Notes: a model not told the origin generated them from the letters alone. DNA of 64,000 nt from Hanleya hanleyi (GCA_036873755.1 JAVTVY010020258.1:16372-80371); one strand, 5' to 3'. Shown: positions 22,980-31,069, counted from the first letter of the stretch. A program made the numbers and translations.

Positions 22980-23285
22980 ATGGAGTCATCCCTGTTGGCT
23001 GAAATCATGGATATTGACATACCAGACTTCATCATAAATCATGATGATGAACTACAACTGCTCGGAGCCATCGATATGGTACATGACGAGCCATGGATCG
23101 ATGCTATTATAGGAGACTTATTTAAAGACGAACCCCAGGACCACCCTAATCAAGACCCCCAGGAGCCACACCGGATCTTAGTGACCCCTCAGCAGCGACA
23201 CCGGATCTTAGTGACCCCCCAGCAGCGACACCGGATCTTACCACAGTCGAATACCAACGTTTTGACGACATGGACCGAGTGCTAG
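22980..23285 (+). CDS. Upstream ORF of the RING locus (101 aa, overlaps the RING ORF)
   Basis: Starts in the same ATG context as the CARD gene (agtcATGGAGTC). The protein is acidic at the N-terminus and then contains a threefold 10-residue repeat with HRILVTPQQR. The underlying 30-bp DNA repeat (23,170-23,240) is also open in the downstream RING frame, where it reads as a Pro/Ala/Asp repeat. The frame ends at 23,285, 13 nt after the ATG of the RING ORF. Either this is the N-terminal half of a RING protein interrupted by a one-base shift, or it is a true upstream cistron with overlapping reinitiation. Function is unknown; its acidic, Ile/Asp-rich character resembles the start of an activation or scaffold region. 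Confidence 0.5.
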   Translation: MESSLLAEIMDIDIPDFIINHDDELQLLGAIDMVHDEPWIDAIIGDLFKDEPQDHPNQDPQEPHRILVTPQQRHRILVTPQQRHRILPQSNTNVLTTWTEC

Positions 23286-23941
23286 AAGATATGTTGAAAC
23301 AACAAAGCCTCCAAGCTAAAGGAGAAGAAGGACAAGAAGAGGGAGAACAACAAGCAGGAGAAACGGAAGAAGAAACAGAAGAAACAGAAGAAGAAACAGA
23401 AACAGAAGAAGAAGAAGGACAAGAAGGAGAAGAAGGCGAAGGACAAGCAAAAGAGAAGAGGAAAGACTCAAGAAAAAACAGAAAAGACTCAAGAAAAAAC
23501 AGAAAAGACAGAAAAGACTCAAGAAAAGACGCAAAAGACTCAAGAAAACACAGAAAAGACGGAAGAAGAAATAGAAAAGACGCAAGAAAAAACAGAAAAG
23601 ACGCAAGAAAAAACAGAATAAGAGAGAACACAAGAAAAATAAGCAAAAAAGAAAACGAAGACGTCATCCACTACGCTTCCGCAATAACAACAACAACACT
23701 GGCACCCAACACAGAATGCCAAGCAGCATCCTATTTACGCTGCGTGGAATGCTGTAACCACTTCGCCAAATACGCTATTTTCGCCTGTGGGCATCAAGCC
23801 TTGTGTATAGCTTGTATACATCGACATGCCCGATTACCAGAGTGTCCGGACGATTACAACCCCCTAGTGTGTGAATTCATAGCCTTGATATGCCCGGTGT
23901 GTACTGTGAGAAGACAATGCCACCTGGCCCCAACGATGTAA
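23270..23941 (+). CDS. RING-finger protein with acidic and Lys/Arg/Asp repeat regions, 223 aa
   Basis: From the first ATG in this frame; the frame is open upstream to about 23,142, so the protein may begin elsewhere by frameshift or splicing. Residues 18-60 are Glu-rich. Residues 62-120 are a degenerate charged repeat (KDSRKNRKD type). Residues 158-211 form a RING-like pattern: C158, C161, C173, H175, C179, C182, C208 and C211, with CGH and CPVC as in the minus-strand paralogue. Paralogy is supported by the shared 3' flank and shared core promoter. A histone-type stem-loop lies 18 nt after the stop. A likely ubiquitin ligase. The low-complexity middle comes from an almost T-free DNA stretch, so its length may vary between copies. 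Confidence 0.68.
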   Translation: MDRVLEDMLKQQSLQAKGEEGQEEGEQQAGETEEETEETEEETETEEEEGQEGEEGEGQAKEKRKDSRKNRKDSRKNRKDRKDSRKDAKDSRKHRKDGRRNRKDARKNRKDARKNRIRENTRKISKKENEDVIHYASAITTTTLAPNTECQAASYLRCVECCNHFAKYAIFACGHQALCIACIHRHARLPECPDDYNPLVCEFIALICPVCTVRRQCHLAPTM

Positions 23942-23947
23942 TGCCTT

Positions 23948-24060
23948 ACATCTTCCAAAGGCTCTTTTTAGAGCCACCCCATCTTTCCGAAAGGGAAAAC
24001 TTCTAAACTGAAAAGCACGAAATAAAAAAAATAACACCACTCCCACACACATACCTAGGT
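23948..24060 (+). repeat. 3' flank of the plus-strand RING gene (inverted duplicate)
   Basis: Counterpart of 21,240-21,360. The conserved part includes the stem-loop, the purine-rich downstream element and aaaacttctaaa. Confidence 0.8.
23960..23975 (+). terminator. Histone-type 3' stem-loop of the plus-strand RING gene
   Basis: ggctcttttt plus agagcc, flanked by ccaaa and accccatc. The downstream purine element is cgaaagggaaaac. Spacing and flanks agree with the metazoan histone consensus, including U at loop positions 1 and 3. Confidence 0.78.
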
Positions 24061-24069
24061 AACAATAGG

Positions 24070-25340
24070 TAAATAACACATCAATTTCCAGGTTAAAAGT
24101 CCATTCCACTCTTTATAATATTACCCCAATACATTCTGGGTGACGAAAGTCCGTTATGATTCGGGCTGTAATGTTATTCCTTTTACCGATGTAAAAGTAG
24201 TAACAAGACTTACAGACTGATGTCGCACAGGGTCGCCATCAATTTCCAGGTTAAAAGTCCATTCCACTCTTTATAATATTACCCCAATACATTCTGGGTG
24301 ACGACAGAATGCCTTCATTTTACACCAAATTCACCTAGTCTAAATTTTGCCATGTTAAAAAAAAAAAAAAAACCTAGCCCGTAGCTGTATACGTTATAGG
24401 TGCATGTTTATGTTGGGAGTTACTTTCCCTTGATCACTGTACGTTTACTTTGATCGTAATAAAATTCGTATCGTATCGTATCGTACCCGTACCCTGTTCT
24501 AGAAAATAATTAAATTGAGATTACAATGCAATTTTGTAGGCTCGCTCCAAGATAAATATACTTCAGAACATTTGCGACGCTAGATCTGCGTGTCATTTGT
24601 GCCTGGACTGTAACAATTAAGAATTCGCTCACAGGGCGGGGAGAAGGCAACATTGAAATCGTCTCCAGGGCTTCACCGGCCTATGGGTGATTAGCAGATG
24701 ACCCCTCAAGCCGATAGAAATTCCATTCTCAGTGCCTGTAACGGCCGCTAGATGGCGTGATCCACAACTCACCAAAATGATTCGCAACTCCCCACGCTGG
24801 TGCACTGAAGCGGAGGCTATTTTTTCATCGATTGACTAGTCCGATTGAAGAATTTTTTACTGATGATTCGGGCTGTAATGTTATCTGCAATCATGCCGCT
24901 CATTTTGCACCAAATTTTTGCATGGGTTAGCCCTAAAACACTGAGAATTTCTTTTGTTACTTTCCCTTGATCACTGTACGTTTTCTTTCATCGTAATAAA
25001 GATACGGTGCAGGCGAGCTTTGTTTTACCGATGTAAAAGCGGTAACAAGACATACAGATTCCGGTAGGATACGTGTATTTATCACACGTTAAAGAAGGCG
25101 GGCTTCCTTTTACCGATGTAAAAGTAGTAACAAGACTTACATATTTATCACACGTTAAAGAAGGCGGGCTTCCTTTTACCGATGTAAAAGTAGTAACAAG
25201 ACTTACAGACTGATGTCGCACAGGGTCGCCAAGGACAGTGACAATATCTGCAATCATGCCGCTCATTTTGCACCAAATTTTTGCATGGGTTAGCCCTAAA
25301 ACACTGAGAGAAAAAAAAACCTGTGTGTTTGGAAGTAAGA
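24070..25340. repeat. Nested non-coding repeats
   Basis: Three block types recur. The first (catttc/atcaatttccaggttaaaag followed by ccccaatacattctgggtg) is at about 24,080 and 24,238. The second (ttttaccgatgtaaaagtag then aacaagacttac) is at about 24,180, 25,110 and 25,172, with a variant at 25,024. The third (gcaatcatgccgctcatttt then gcatgggttagccctaaaac) is at about 24,889 and 25,250. The 145-codon minus-strand frame here is a product of these repeats. A run of A residues lies at 24,358-24,372. Confidence 0.75.
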
Positions 25341-25344
25341 GGTT

Positions 25345-25360
25345 AGCCCTGAAAAGGACC
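25345..25360 (-). terminator. Degenerate second histone-type stem-loop
   Basis: Minus strand: ggtccttttcagggct followed by aacc and preceded by ttaac. The stem keeps six pairs only by using two G-U pairs. It lies 144 bp beyond the better stem-loop and shares the aacgg...aacc flanks, so it is probably an old duplicate. A purine element is not evident. Confidence 0.5.
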
Positions 25361-25488
25361 GTTAATCGGGCAGGGATTGTTTTTTGGTGTTGCAGTTTGC
25401 TAATACTATAGAATAAAGAGGGCATGATGTAGGACCTGTGATTTGAATTTGTGCCAAGTTAGAAGCTCTCTTTCGACAGCAATGGGTT

Positions 25489-25504
25489 GGCCCTGAAAAG
25501 GGCC
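25489..25504 (-). terminator. Histone-type 3' stem-loop of the small basic gene
   Basis: Minus strand: ggcccttttcagggcc, a perfect stem with the classic TTTC loop. It is preceded by ccaac and followed by aaccca; tcgaaagagagcttct lies about 11 nt further, which is a good match to a U7-binding element. It starts 56 nt after the stop codon. Confidence 0.82.
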
Positions 25505-25560
25505 GTTGGAGTGAATTTGTTAACCCTGTTTTCTTCAGGGGGAGTTTTCCTGTCTACTCC

Positions 25561-25872
25561 TTACATGTTGCTGACGGAAAAATATGTATAGCCTGGCCTC
25601 AGTTTGTACAGGTGTTGTTGTTGTTCGTCATTGGCGTCGTCAGCATGAATGGGAAGATCGTCTATTATGTTGGTGGGTGGAATGGTAGAGGCCGCCTCAT
25701 GTTCTTGTGTTGGTAGTGATTGTTTCACCTCTTTCACCTCTTTCACAATCTTCTCTTTTTCTCGGCGGTCTGTCTCCATTTTTCCAGCGTCTGTCGTGGT
25801 GGATATCCTCGCTACCACACGGTTTCGCCCGGAGGCCTTGCTGGTTGATATCTTCGCTACAGCGCGGCTCAT
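25561..25872 (-). CDS. Small basic protein of unknown function, 103 aa
   Basis: The start is the first ATG after a TATA box on the minus strand (aacaagATGAGC context); the open frame upstream has no ATG. The N-terminal half is basic and repetitive (AVAKIST and VVARIST), then a charged helix (KEKIVKEVKEVKQ), then an acidic tail ending in YFSVSNM. There is no histone fold and no recognised domain. The promoter carries five CCAAT boxes, and the 3' end is histone-like, so the gene has the outward layout of a replication-dependent histone gene. A nucleic-acid-binding or chromatin role is possible but unproven. Confidence 0.6.
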   Translation of the reverse strand: MSRAVAKISTSKASGRNRVVARISTTTDAGKMETDRREKEKIVKEVKEVKQSLPTQEHEAASTIPPTNIIDDLPIHADDANDEQQQHLYKLRPGYTYFSVSNM

Positions 25873-25952
25873 CTTGTTTTCTTCAATATATCTCAATGTC
25901 TTCTAAGGGTCTGTGAAAAGTTTTGAAATGCCCCGCAACACGCTCCCGCTGG

Positions 25953-25959
25953 CTTTATA
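25953..25959 (-). promoter_or_regulatory. TATA box of the small basic gene
   Basis: tataaag on the minus strand, 81 bp before the ATG. Confidence 0.7.
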
Positions 25960-25979
25960 CTCACATACAGGTCATTTTC

Positions 25980-26070
25980 ATTGGCTTCATTGGTTCTTTT
26001 TAGGCCTAGCAGATTGGCTCTTTTGATAGCCATTTCATTGGCTCTGTTTATAGACATCTCATTGGCCAAT
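25980..26070 (-). promoter_or_regulatory. Array of CCAAT boxes
   Basis: On the minus strand ccaat occurs at 25,980-25,984, 25,989-25,993, 26,013-26,017, 26,037-26,041 and 26,061-26,065. Three intervals are exactly 24 bp. An opposed copy sits at 26,066-26,070. Multiple NF-Y sites upstream of a TATA box are typical of histone and cell-cycle promoters. The open frame through this array only reads the repeats (ANEMSINRANEM). Confidence 0.7.
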
Positions 26071-27026
26071 AGTGGGCTGGACCACCCTTCCTGGGTTAAC
26101 GCCAGAATCCCGTGATTTTGCACGAAATTCGTCGAGTGGAAAATTTCCATGTTAAATGAATGCGTGTATTAATAACATGATAGTCGATGTACACGTGGCT
26201 GATGAATGTCTAGGCCCACGTGCGACCACCCTTCCTGGGTTAATTCTCAATCCACATATTTTTGCACCAAATTTGTCAATGTTAAATGATTGCGTGTATT
26301 ATTTATTATTATATTCCATCCCCCTTAAATTTTACCCGGTGGGGACAAACATGTTGGCACGCTCCGCAATTTCCTCCGCAAAATCCTCAATCGGAAGGTC
26401 TTCAATCAAAATATAATTTAGTTCAATAGAATAGCTTTATAATATGAGATATTTTGTATTGATCTTACTGTACATACTGGATTTATATAGGTCCTAGTTC
26501 AATTGAATTGGAACTGAGCCAATTATTGCAGTCTTTCAAAATGTTTGCCTATTTATACAGCCATTACTGTCAGTTTAAACCATGTTTTGAATTTGATGAC
26601 TGATTTCAAAAGTTGAAAGTATATAGCAGTTAGAACATATCCACAGGATCACATATGTCCTGTGTGACCATATGATCGTGTATAAATTGCACCACTGCGC
26701 CTGACAGCTGAAGAAATTGAAACATTTTTGCTTCGCTTTGCTCGGCAAATATGAAATCATTTCAATCTCTCTTTGTTGAACCAAGCAGGACGGGTCTCCT
26801 CAGTCACCACCACTATGACCGCATTCAGTGGAAATAACTTGATTAAACACCAGAAATCTACCATGTTTGGAACCTACAATGTAGTAGTGACCTCTCTTTC
26901 ACGCCTTTATTTCTTATATTTTCCTATATTTTATTTAAATAATTCCTATATTTTGGCAAATTTCCTCCTACATTTTCTCTGTGAGCCACTTGCAGGCCTG
27001 AATATAACTGAAGCCTTTGGCAGTTC
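26071..27026. other. Gene-free stretch
   Basis: No coding signal. Two copies of a ccacccttcctgggttaa word occur near 26,083 and 26,225 and are followed by similar ttgcac(g/c)aaattcgtc-like sequence, so a short duplication is present. Confidence 0.5.
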
Positions 27027-27422
27027 ATGCACAGAAATTGCCCCATTCCAGATATCTACAATTTCCCACTGACCGACCTCACTCGTCTACGCAGCTACGT
27101 GGAAACCATCTTCAATGACCAAGCTACGGTCTTCAGATTGAATGTCGCTTTCGGGTACATCTTATGCAATAAGATGACGGGTCAATTGCGCTATTTCTAT
27201 TCCAGTGCCATCAACCCAGTGTACGACCAACCGTTTATCATCATTAACCGGAGGTCACTAGAGATGGTGCTGGAGAAACTAGAACAATTGGATGTCTTAG
27301 GATGGGCCCAACAACAACGACCCAACACCAAGTGGACAGTGAAGAGGGTGACCAATGTTACGTTTTTCCTTACCAAGCTGATCCACCACCACCATCCGTT
27401 GAATGCGTCACTCGTGCACTGA
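27027..27422 (+). pseudogene. Finger-less copy of the polymerase-N-terminus-like domain
   Basis: 131 aa. It aligns closely with residues about 188-305 of the zinc-finger protein at 27.8 kb (LRSYV, NVAFGYILCNKMT, QRPNTKW, RVTNVTFF). No zinc fingers and no TATA box precede it, and the sequence before about 27,030 is unrelated. A cag just before 27,033 could be a splice acceptor, so it might be a 3' exon, but a 5'-truncated duplicate is simpler. Its 3' end keeps the same hairpin plus AATAAA as the full copy. The C-terminus differs after the TKL residues. The reading frame is intact, which is unusual for a dead copy. Confidence 0.55.
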
Positions 27423-27573
27423 TGAATACCAAAACATGCCGTACATACTCTCTATGTCTACATGCCGATCGTTGACTTGAGCTCAGTAAACACTTGTGCC
27501 TAATGTGACGGTGCGTTAAATAATAAAACATGGTGTTTGATATTTCAATTTGTTTTGCTGTGAACATACTAAA

Positions 27574-27606
27574 CATACCCAGGGCGGCTCCCCCAGCCTG
27601 GGTATG
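27574..27606 (+). terminator. 3' hairpin of the finger-less copy
   Basis: catacccag ... ctgggtatg stem with the conserved inner ggctcccccag. AATAAA follows at 27,623-27,628. The same structure ends the zinc-finger gene with a compensatory change in the stem. Confidence 0.75.
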
Positions 27607-27664
27607 ATGTAACATTGGGGATAATAAACTGTATGAACATTGCTGAACTTGTTGTTATTCACAT

Positions 27665-27760
27665 CACCCCATTGACTTGATAGGCAGATCCCAATAAGTC
27701 CGGGGACAGATATTAGCCCTATGGCTAGAGGTGATAGGGGTTTTCCCCTAGTTTAGAACT
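27665..27760 (+). promoter_or_regulatory. Upstream repeat unit at the zinc-finger gene
   Basis: Contains ttgacttgataggcag, gggacagatattagccc and ggctagaggtgatagg. This is the same unit that is tandemly repeated at 30.37-30.99 kb. Its position just before the TATA box suggests promoter sequence. Confidence 0.55.
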
Positions 27761-27794
27761 GATTGTGCTAAAAATAGATCAACAGCTAGCTTGC

Positions 27795-27802
27795 TATAAA
27801 AA
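27795..27802 (+). promoter_or_regulatory. TATA box of the zinc-finger gene
   Basis: tataaaaa, with an initiator-like tcatcagaca about 27 bp downstream and the ATG 46 bp after the box. Confidence 0.75.
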
Positions 27803-27847
27803 GGAAACGGCCTGGCCGTTTCATCAGACACTCTGTCAACCACCAAG

Positions 27848-28780
27848 ATGTTCACTTGTACTACGTGCTCGAAATCATTCACTCGCCGGCACGACTTGCG
27901 CCGCCATGAGGCTACCAAGCACGATGGAACCGCCCGGTATAGCTGTACGATATGTAGGCCTACACTGTCGTTTCAGCGCCCAGATCATTTACAGCGCCAT
28001 GAACGTTCAATTCATGGGCCACCCAAGCGTCCATGCGAAGAATGTGGTCAACTCTTTAGACGACGCAGTCAGTTAAAACGGCATGAGCGTTTGATTCATG
28101 GTCCGTCACCACGGCATGAGGGACAACTTTCCACTAAAGAGGCATCCAGGAGGGACAGATTCACTGAAGATGAACCCGGCGAGGAGAATGCCACTGGTGA
28201 TGCGATGACGGAGAGCCCGCCTATACCCACAGCTCAGAAGAGCCTAGATATCCAGCCGGTCCCTAGCATCACTGTTTCCAGTCATACGCCTGACAACAAC
28301 GAACATTTTCTGGAAGATGCGGTGGATGTTCCCAGCGATCTCTTACCCGAAGATCATCCAGTGAGTGAGATGTATCGACGCCATTGGTCCATGATCCGAC
28401 ACTGCTTCCACCGTCATCGCCCTATATTGGACTTGTACAATTTTCGACTGACCGACCTCGCCCGTCTACGCAGCTACGTGGCAGCCATCTTCAATGACCA
28501 ACCTACGTCCTTTACATTAAATATAGCATTTGGGTATATCTTATGCCATAAGATGACGCGTGAATTGTGCTATTTCTATTCCAGTGCCATGAACCCAGTG
28601 TACGACCATCCTTTCACAATCACCAATCGGGCGTCGTTAGAGACGATGCTGGCCCAACTGGACACTGTGGATCCCTTGGAATGGGCCTATGAACAGCGTC
28701 CCAACACCAAGTGGATAGTGGAGAGGGTCACCAATGTTACGTTCTTCGTGGTTAAACTGACCGATCAACCCATCGGATGA
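27848..28780 (+). CDS. C2H2 zinc-finger protein with polymerase-N-terminus-like domain, 310 aa
   Basis: Three N-terminal C2H2 fingers: C4-C7-H20-H25, C33-C36-H51-H56 and C63-C66-H79-H84, all with the H-x4-H spacing, joined by short linkers. An acidic, Ser/Pro-rich linker spans 90-175. Residues about 190-310 (FTLNIAFGYILCHK, FYSSAMNPVYDHPF, EQRPNTKW, RVTNVTFFVVKL) resemble, from memory, the region that precedes the exonuclease part of Polinton/adintovirus-type protein-primed DNA polymerases. In those proteins it normally runs on past a PIG motif; here the protein stops exactly at PIG. It may be a DNA-binding regulator or replication accessory made from a shortened polymerase gene. The finger annotation is firm; the polymerase link is tentative. 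It has its own TATA box and a hairpin plus AATAAA 3' end. Confidence 0.78.
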   Translation: MFTCTTCSKSFTRRHDLRRHEATKHDGTARYSCTICRPTLSFQRPDHLQRHERSIHGPPKRPCEECGQLFRRRSQLKRHERLIHGPSPRHEGQLSTKEASRRDRFTEDEPGEENATGDAMTESPPIPTAQKSLDIQPVPSITVSSHTPDNNEHFLEDAVDVPSDLLPEDHPVSEMYRRHWSMIRHCFHRHRPILDLYNFRLTDLARLRSYVAAIFNDQPTSFTLNIAFGYILCHKMTRELCYFYSSAMNPVYDHPFTITNRASLETMLAQLDTVDPLEWAYEQRPNTKWIVERVTNVTFFVVKLTDQPIG

Positions 28781-29030
28781 AAGTATTCACCCATGCACTG
28801 ATAGATACTCAGAATGCGCAAACAACTATCTGAGGATATGTTTCCTCAACGGTATCCTGGCCTGCCCGACGATGATTAGAATAAACAGTTCAGAGCGAAC
28901 ATGGTCGAAGATGGAACTTTCTGAAATGGAGACTTCTGATTGGACAAGAATACATCTAACGGACAGGAACGAATATGACAGATGCAAATGTTGGCCTCTG
29001 ATTGGACAAGAGTCTTCTTGAATTGTAAAT

Positions 29031-29061
29031 ATACCCAACGCGGCTCCCCCAGCGTGGGTAT
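29031..29061 (+). terminator. 3' hairpin of the zinc-finger gene
   Basis: ataccca-a-cgc ... gcgtgggtat stem with the same cggctcccccag interior as the other copy. AATAAA follows at 29,079-29,084. Confidence 0.75.
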
Positions 29062-29194
29062 GATGTAACATTGGGGAGAATAAACTATATGGAAAAACCT
29101 CTTGTTGTTGTTGTTCACTCATGTGTCATCCTTGTTGTCATTGCTGTTGTTGTTCTCTATCCGCTCTATATCATGGCGATATGTTAGAGTGTTA

Positions 29195-29310
29195 AGGTGT
29201 AACGACGTGCGTCGACGGGTGTCACTGCATTTCGAAGAATTAGTGACAATTCCATGGAATATCAGAGCTTGTGAGCTATTTCACCAGGGCGTTGAAGCAT
29301 TAATGCGGTG
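29195..29310. repeat. Direct repeat, copy 1
   Basis: Contains gtcactgcatttcgaagaat and atcagagcttgtgagctatt. A near-identical copy is at about 29,850-29,965. Confidence 0.85.
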
Positions 29311-29341
29311 GAAACCTTTACACCGCGCGTGATTTGCACGC

Positions 29342-29370
29342 CTCACTCACTCACTCACTCACTCACTCAC
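29342..29370. repeat. CTCA microsatellite, first run
   Basis: About seven ctca units. A second run of about six is at 29,433-29,456, and both follow a cacgcct word. Confidence 0.9.
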
Positions 29371-29576
29371 ACGCGTTAGTGCGTCCATGCGTTAAGACGG
29401 GCGTTGGGGACGCCTCACGGGCGTTTTGCACGCCTCACTCACTCACTCACTCACTCATGTTCACGTGACCGGAACTGAGCTTTGACCCCGGCGCGCGAGG
29501 TTACCACCACCACGCACACCACCACCGACGCCACCAACACCACCACCACCAAAATGTTGGATCCGCCATTTTGGAA

Positions 29577-29633
29577 CCGCCATCTTGGATATGTCCCATA
29601 ATGCACCGGGTCAAAATATTCGCTTCTGATTGG
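29577..29633. repeat. Direct repeat with CCAAT and YY1-type words, copy 1
   Basis: ccgccatcttggatatg, ataatgcaccgggtcaaaat and cgcttctgattgg. Copy 2 is at about 30,131-30,189. The attggN(c/g)agag tail recurs near 28,948, 28,997 and 29,669 as well. Confidence 0.85.
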
Positions 29634-29849
29634 ACGAGAGCTCTGTGATGGATTTTAAATACTCGCTTCTGATTGGTGTACGTCGCTAAAGGTGACCGGA
29701 ACTGACCTTTGACCCCGGCGCGCAAAGGTTTCCACCGCGGACCAATACATATGGACTGATGGCGGCGTATATCAGAGCAATAGCACAAAAGCAGCATTTG
29801 TTTGAACGCATCATTAAACGACGTTAAAGCGTTAAGAAAGTGTGTTAAG

Positions 29850-29965
29850 GCGTTGGGGCGGGCGTCGACGGGCGTCACTGCATTTCGAAGAATTAGTGAC
29901 AATTCCATAGAATATCAGAGCTTGTGAGCTATTTCAACAGGGCGTTGAAGCGTTAAGCTTGGCGT
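29850..29965. repeat. Direct repeat, copy 2
   Basis: Partner of 29,195-29,310. Together with the neighbouring duplicated gtgaccggaactga word (29,466 and 29,692), it shows that this non-coding region grew by segmental duplication. No gene is supported here. Confidence 0.85.
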
Positions 29966-30369
29966 TGGTGGGCGTTGCTACAATATGACACCTCATACGA
30001 CGCATTCGGACCAAGATTGGAGAACAACACAAAGTATTGGTAGTTCAAGGCAATATCTCTGCACGCCTTCCCTTGAGGAAAGAGATTCTGGGTCAAATAG
30101 ATCCGGATGTGCCGCCATCTTGAACATACGTGCCGCCATCTTGGATATGGCCCATAATGCACCGGGTCAAAATACTCGCTTCTGATTGGCTGAGAGCTCT
30201 GTGACGGATTTGAAATACTCGCTTCTGATCCCATTAGGTTCAACATTGGTCCTATATCCCCCATACCCCATATAGGCATTTTCCCGGATTTTTCGATAAA
30301 GTCCGTATTCCGTATTTTTTCAGGAAAAATTTTACATACACCCACCCTGGAACTAGGGGGAGATAACTC

Positions 30370-30990
30370 TATTGATAGGCAAGCCCCAATAAGCCCGGGG
30401 ACCGATATTAGCCATTTTGGCTAGAGTTGATAGGTGTTTTCTCCTATTTTAGGGGTAAAGTCCGTATTCCGCTTTTTTTATAGTTTCGGCAAAAATCCTA
30501 ATTTTACATGCACCCACCCCTTGACTGGATAGGCAGGTCCCGATAAGCTCAGGGACCGATATTAGCCATTTTGGCTAGAGTTGATAGGTGTTTTCTCCTA
30601 TTTTAGGGGTAAAGTCCGTATTCCGCTTTTTTTTATAGTTTCGGCAAAAATCCTAATTTTACATGCACCCACCCCTTGACTGGATAGGCAGGTCCCGATA
30701 AGCTCAGGGACCGATATTAGCCCGTTTGGCTAGAGTTGATAGGTGTTTTCTTCTATTTTAGGGGTAAAGTCCGTATTCCGCTTTTTTTATAGTGTCGGAA
30801 GAAATCCTAATTTTACATGCACCCACCCCTTGACTTGATAGACAGGTCCCGATAAGATAAGGGACCGATATTAGCCCGTTTGGCTAGAGTTGATAGGTGT
30901 TTTCTTCTATTTTAGGGGTAAAGACCGTATTCCGCTTTTTTTATAGTTTCGGAAAAATTCCTAATTTTACATGCACCCACCCCATTGACC
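30370..30990. repeat. Tandem repeat, period about 154 bp, four copies
   Basis: Units start near 30,374, 30,528, 30,683 and 30,837. Each contains gggaccgatattagcc, ggctagagttgatagg and gtccgtattccgc (the last gaccgtattccgc). A related single unit lies before the zinc-finger gene's TATA box. Confidence 0.9.
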
Positions 30991-31069
30991 GGATGCCCCT
31001 TCACATAGGCTTCACATTGATACCTCATACAACTCCAACGGCCCATTAGGGGCTGCCCTAGATGCCAAC

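Noticed and set aside
23146..23667. 173- and 105-codon minus-strand frames full of Ser, Phe and Leu opposite the RING gene.
   Set aside because: They are the complement of the purine-rich charged-repeat coding stretch; composition alone keeps them open.
24988..25425. 145-codon minus-strand frame with an internal repeat.
   Set aside because: It is built from the nested non-coding repeats, contains a degenerate histone-type stem-loop, and has no domain or promoter of its own.
25893..26150. 85-codon minus-strand frame with RANEM-type repeats.
   Set aside because: The repeats are translated CCAAT boxes 24 bp apart; the stretch is better explained as promoter sequence.
29501..29908. 135-codon minus-strand frame ending in Trp-rich sequence.
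   Set aside because: The Trp run is a translated ccaccacca simple repeat, and the rest covers duplicated non-coding blocks.
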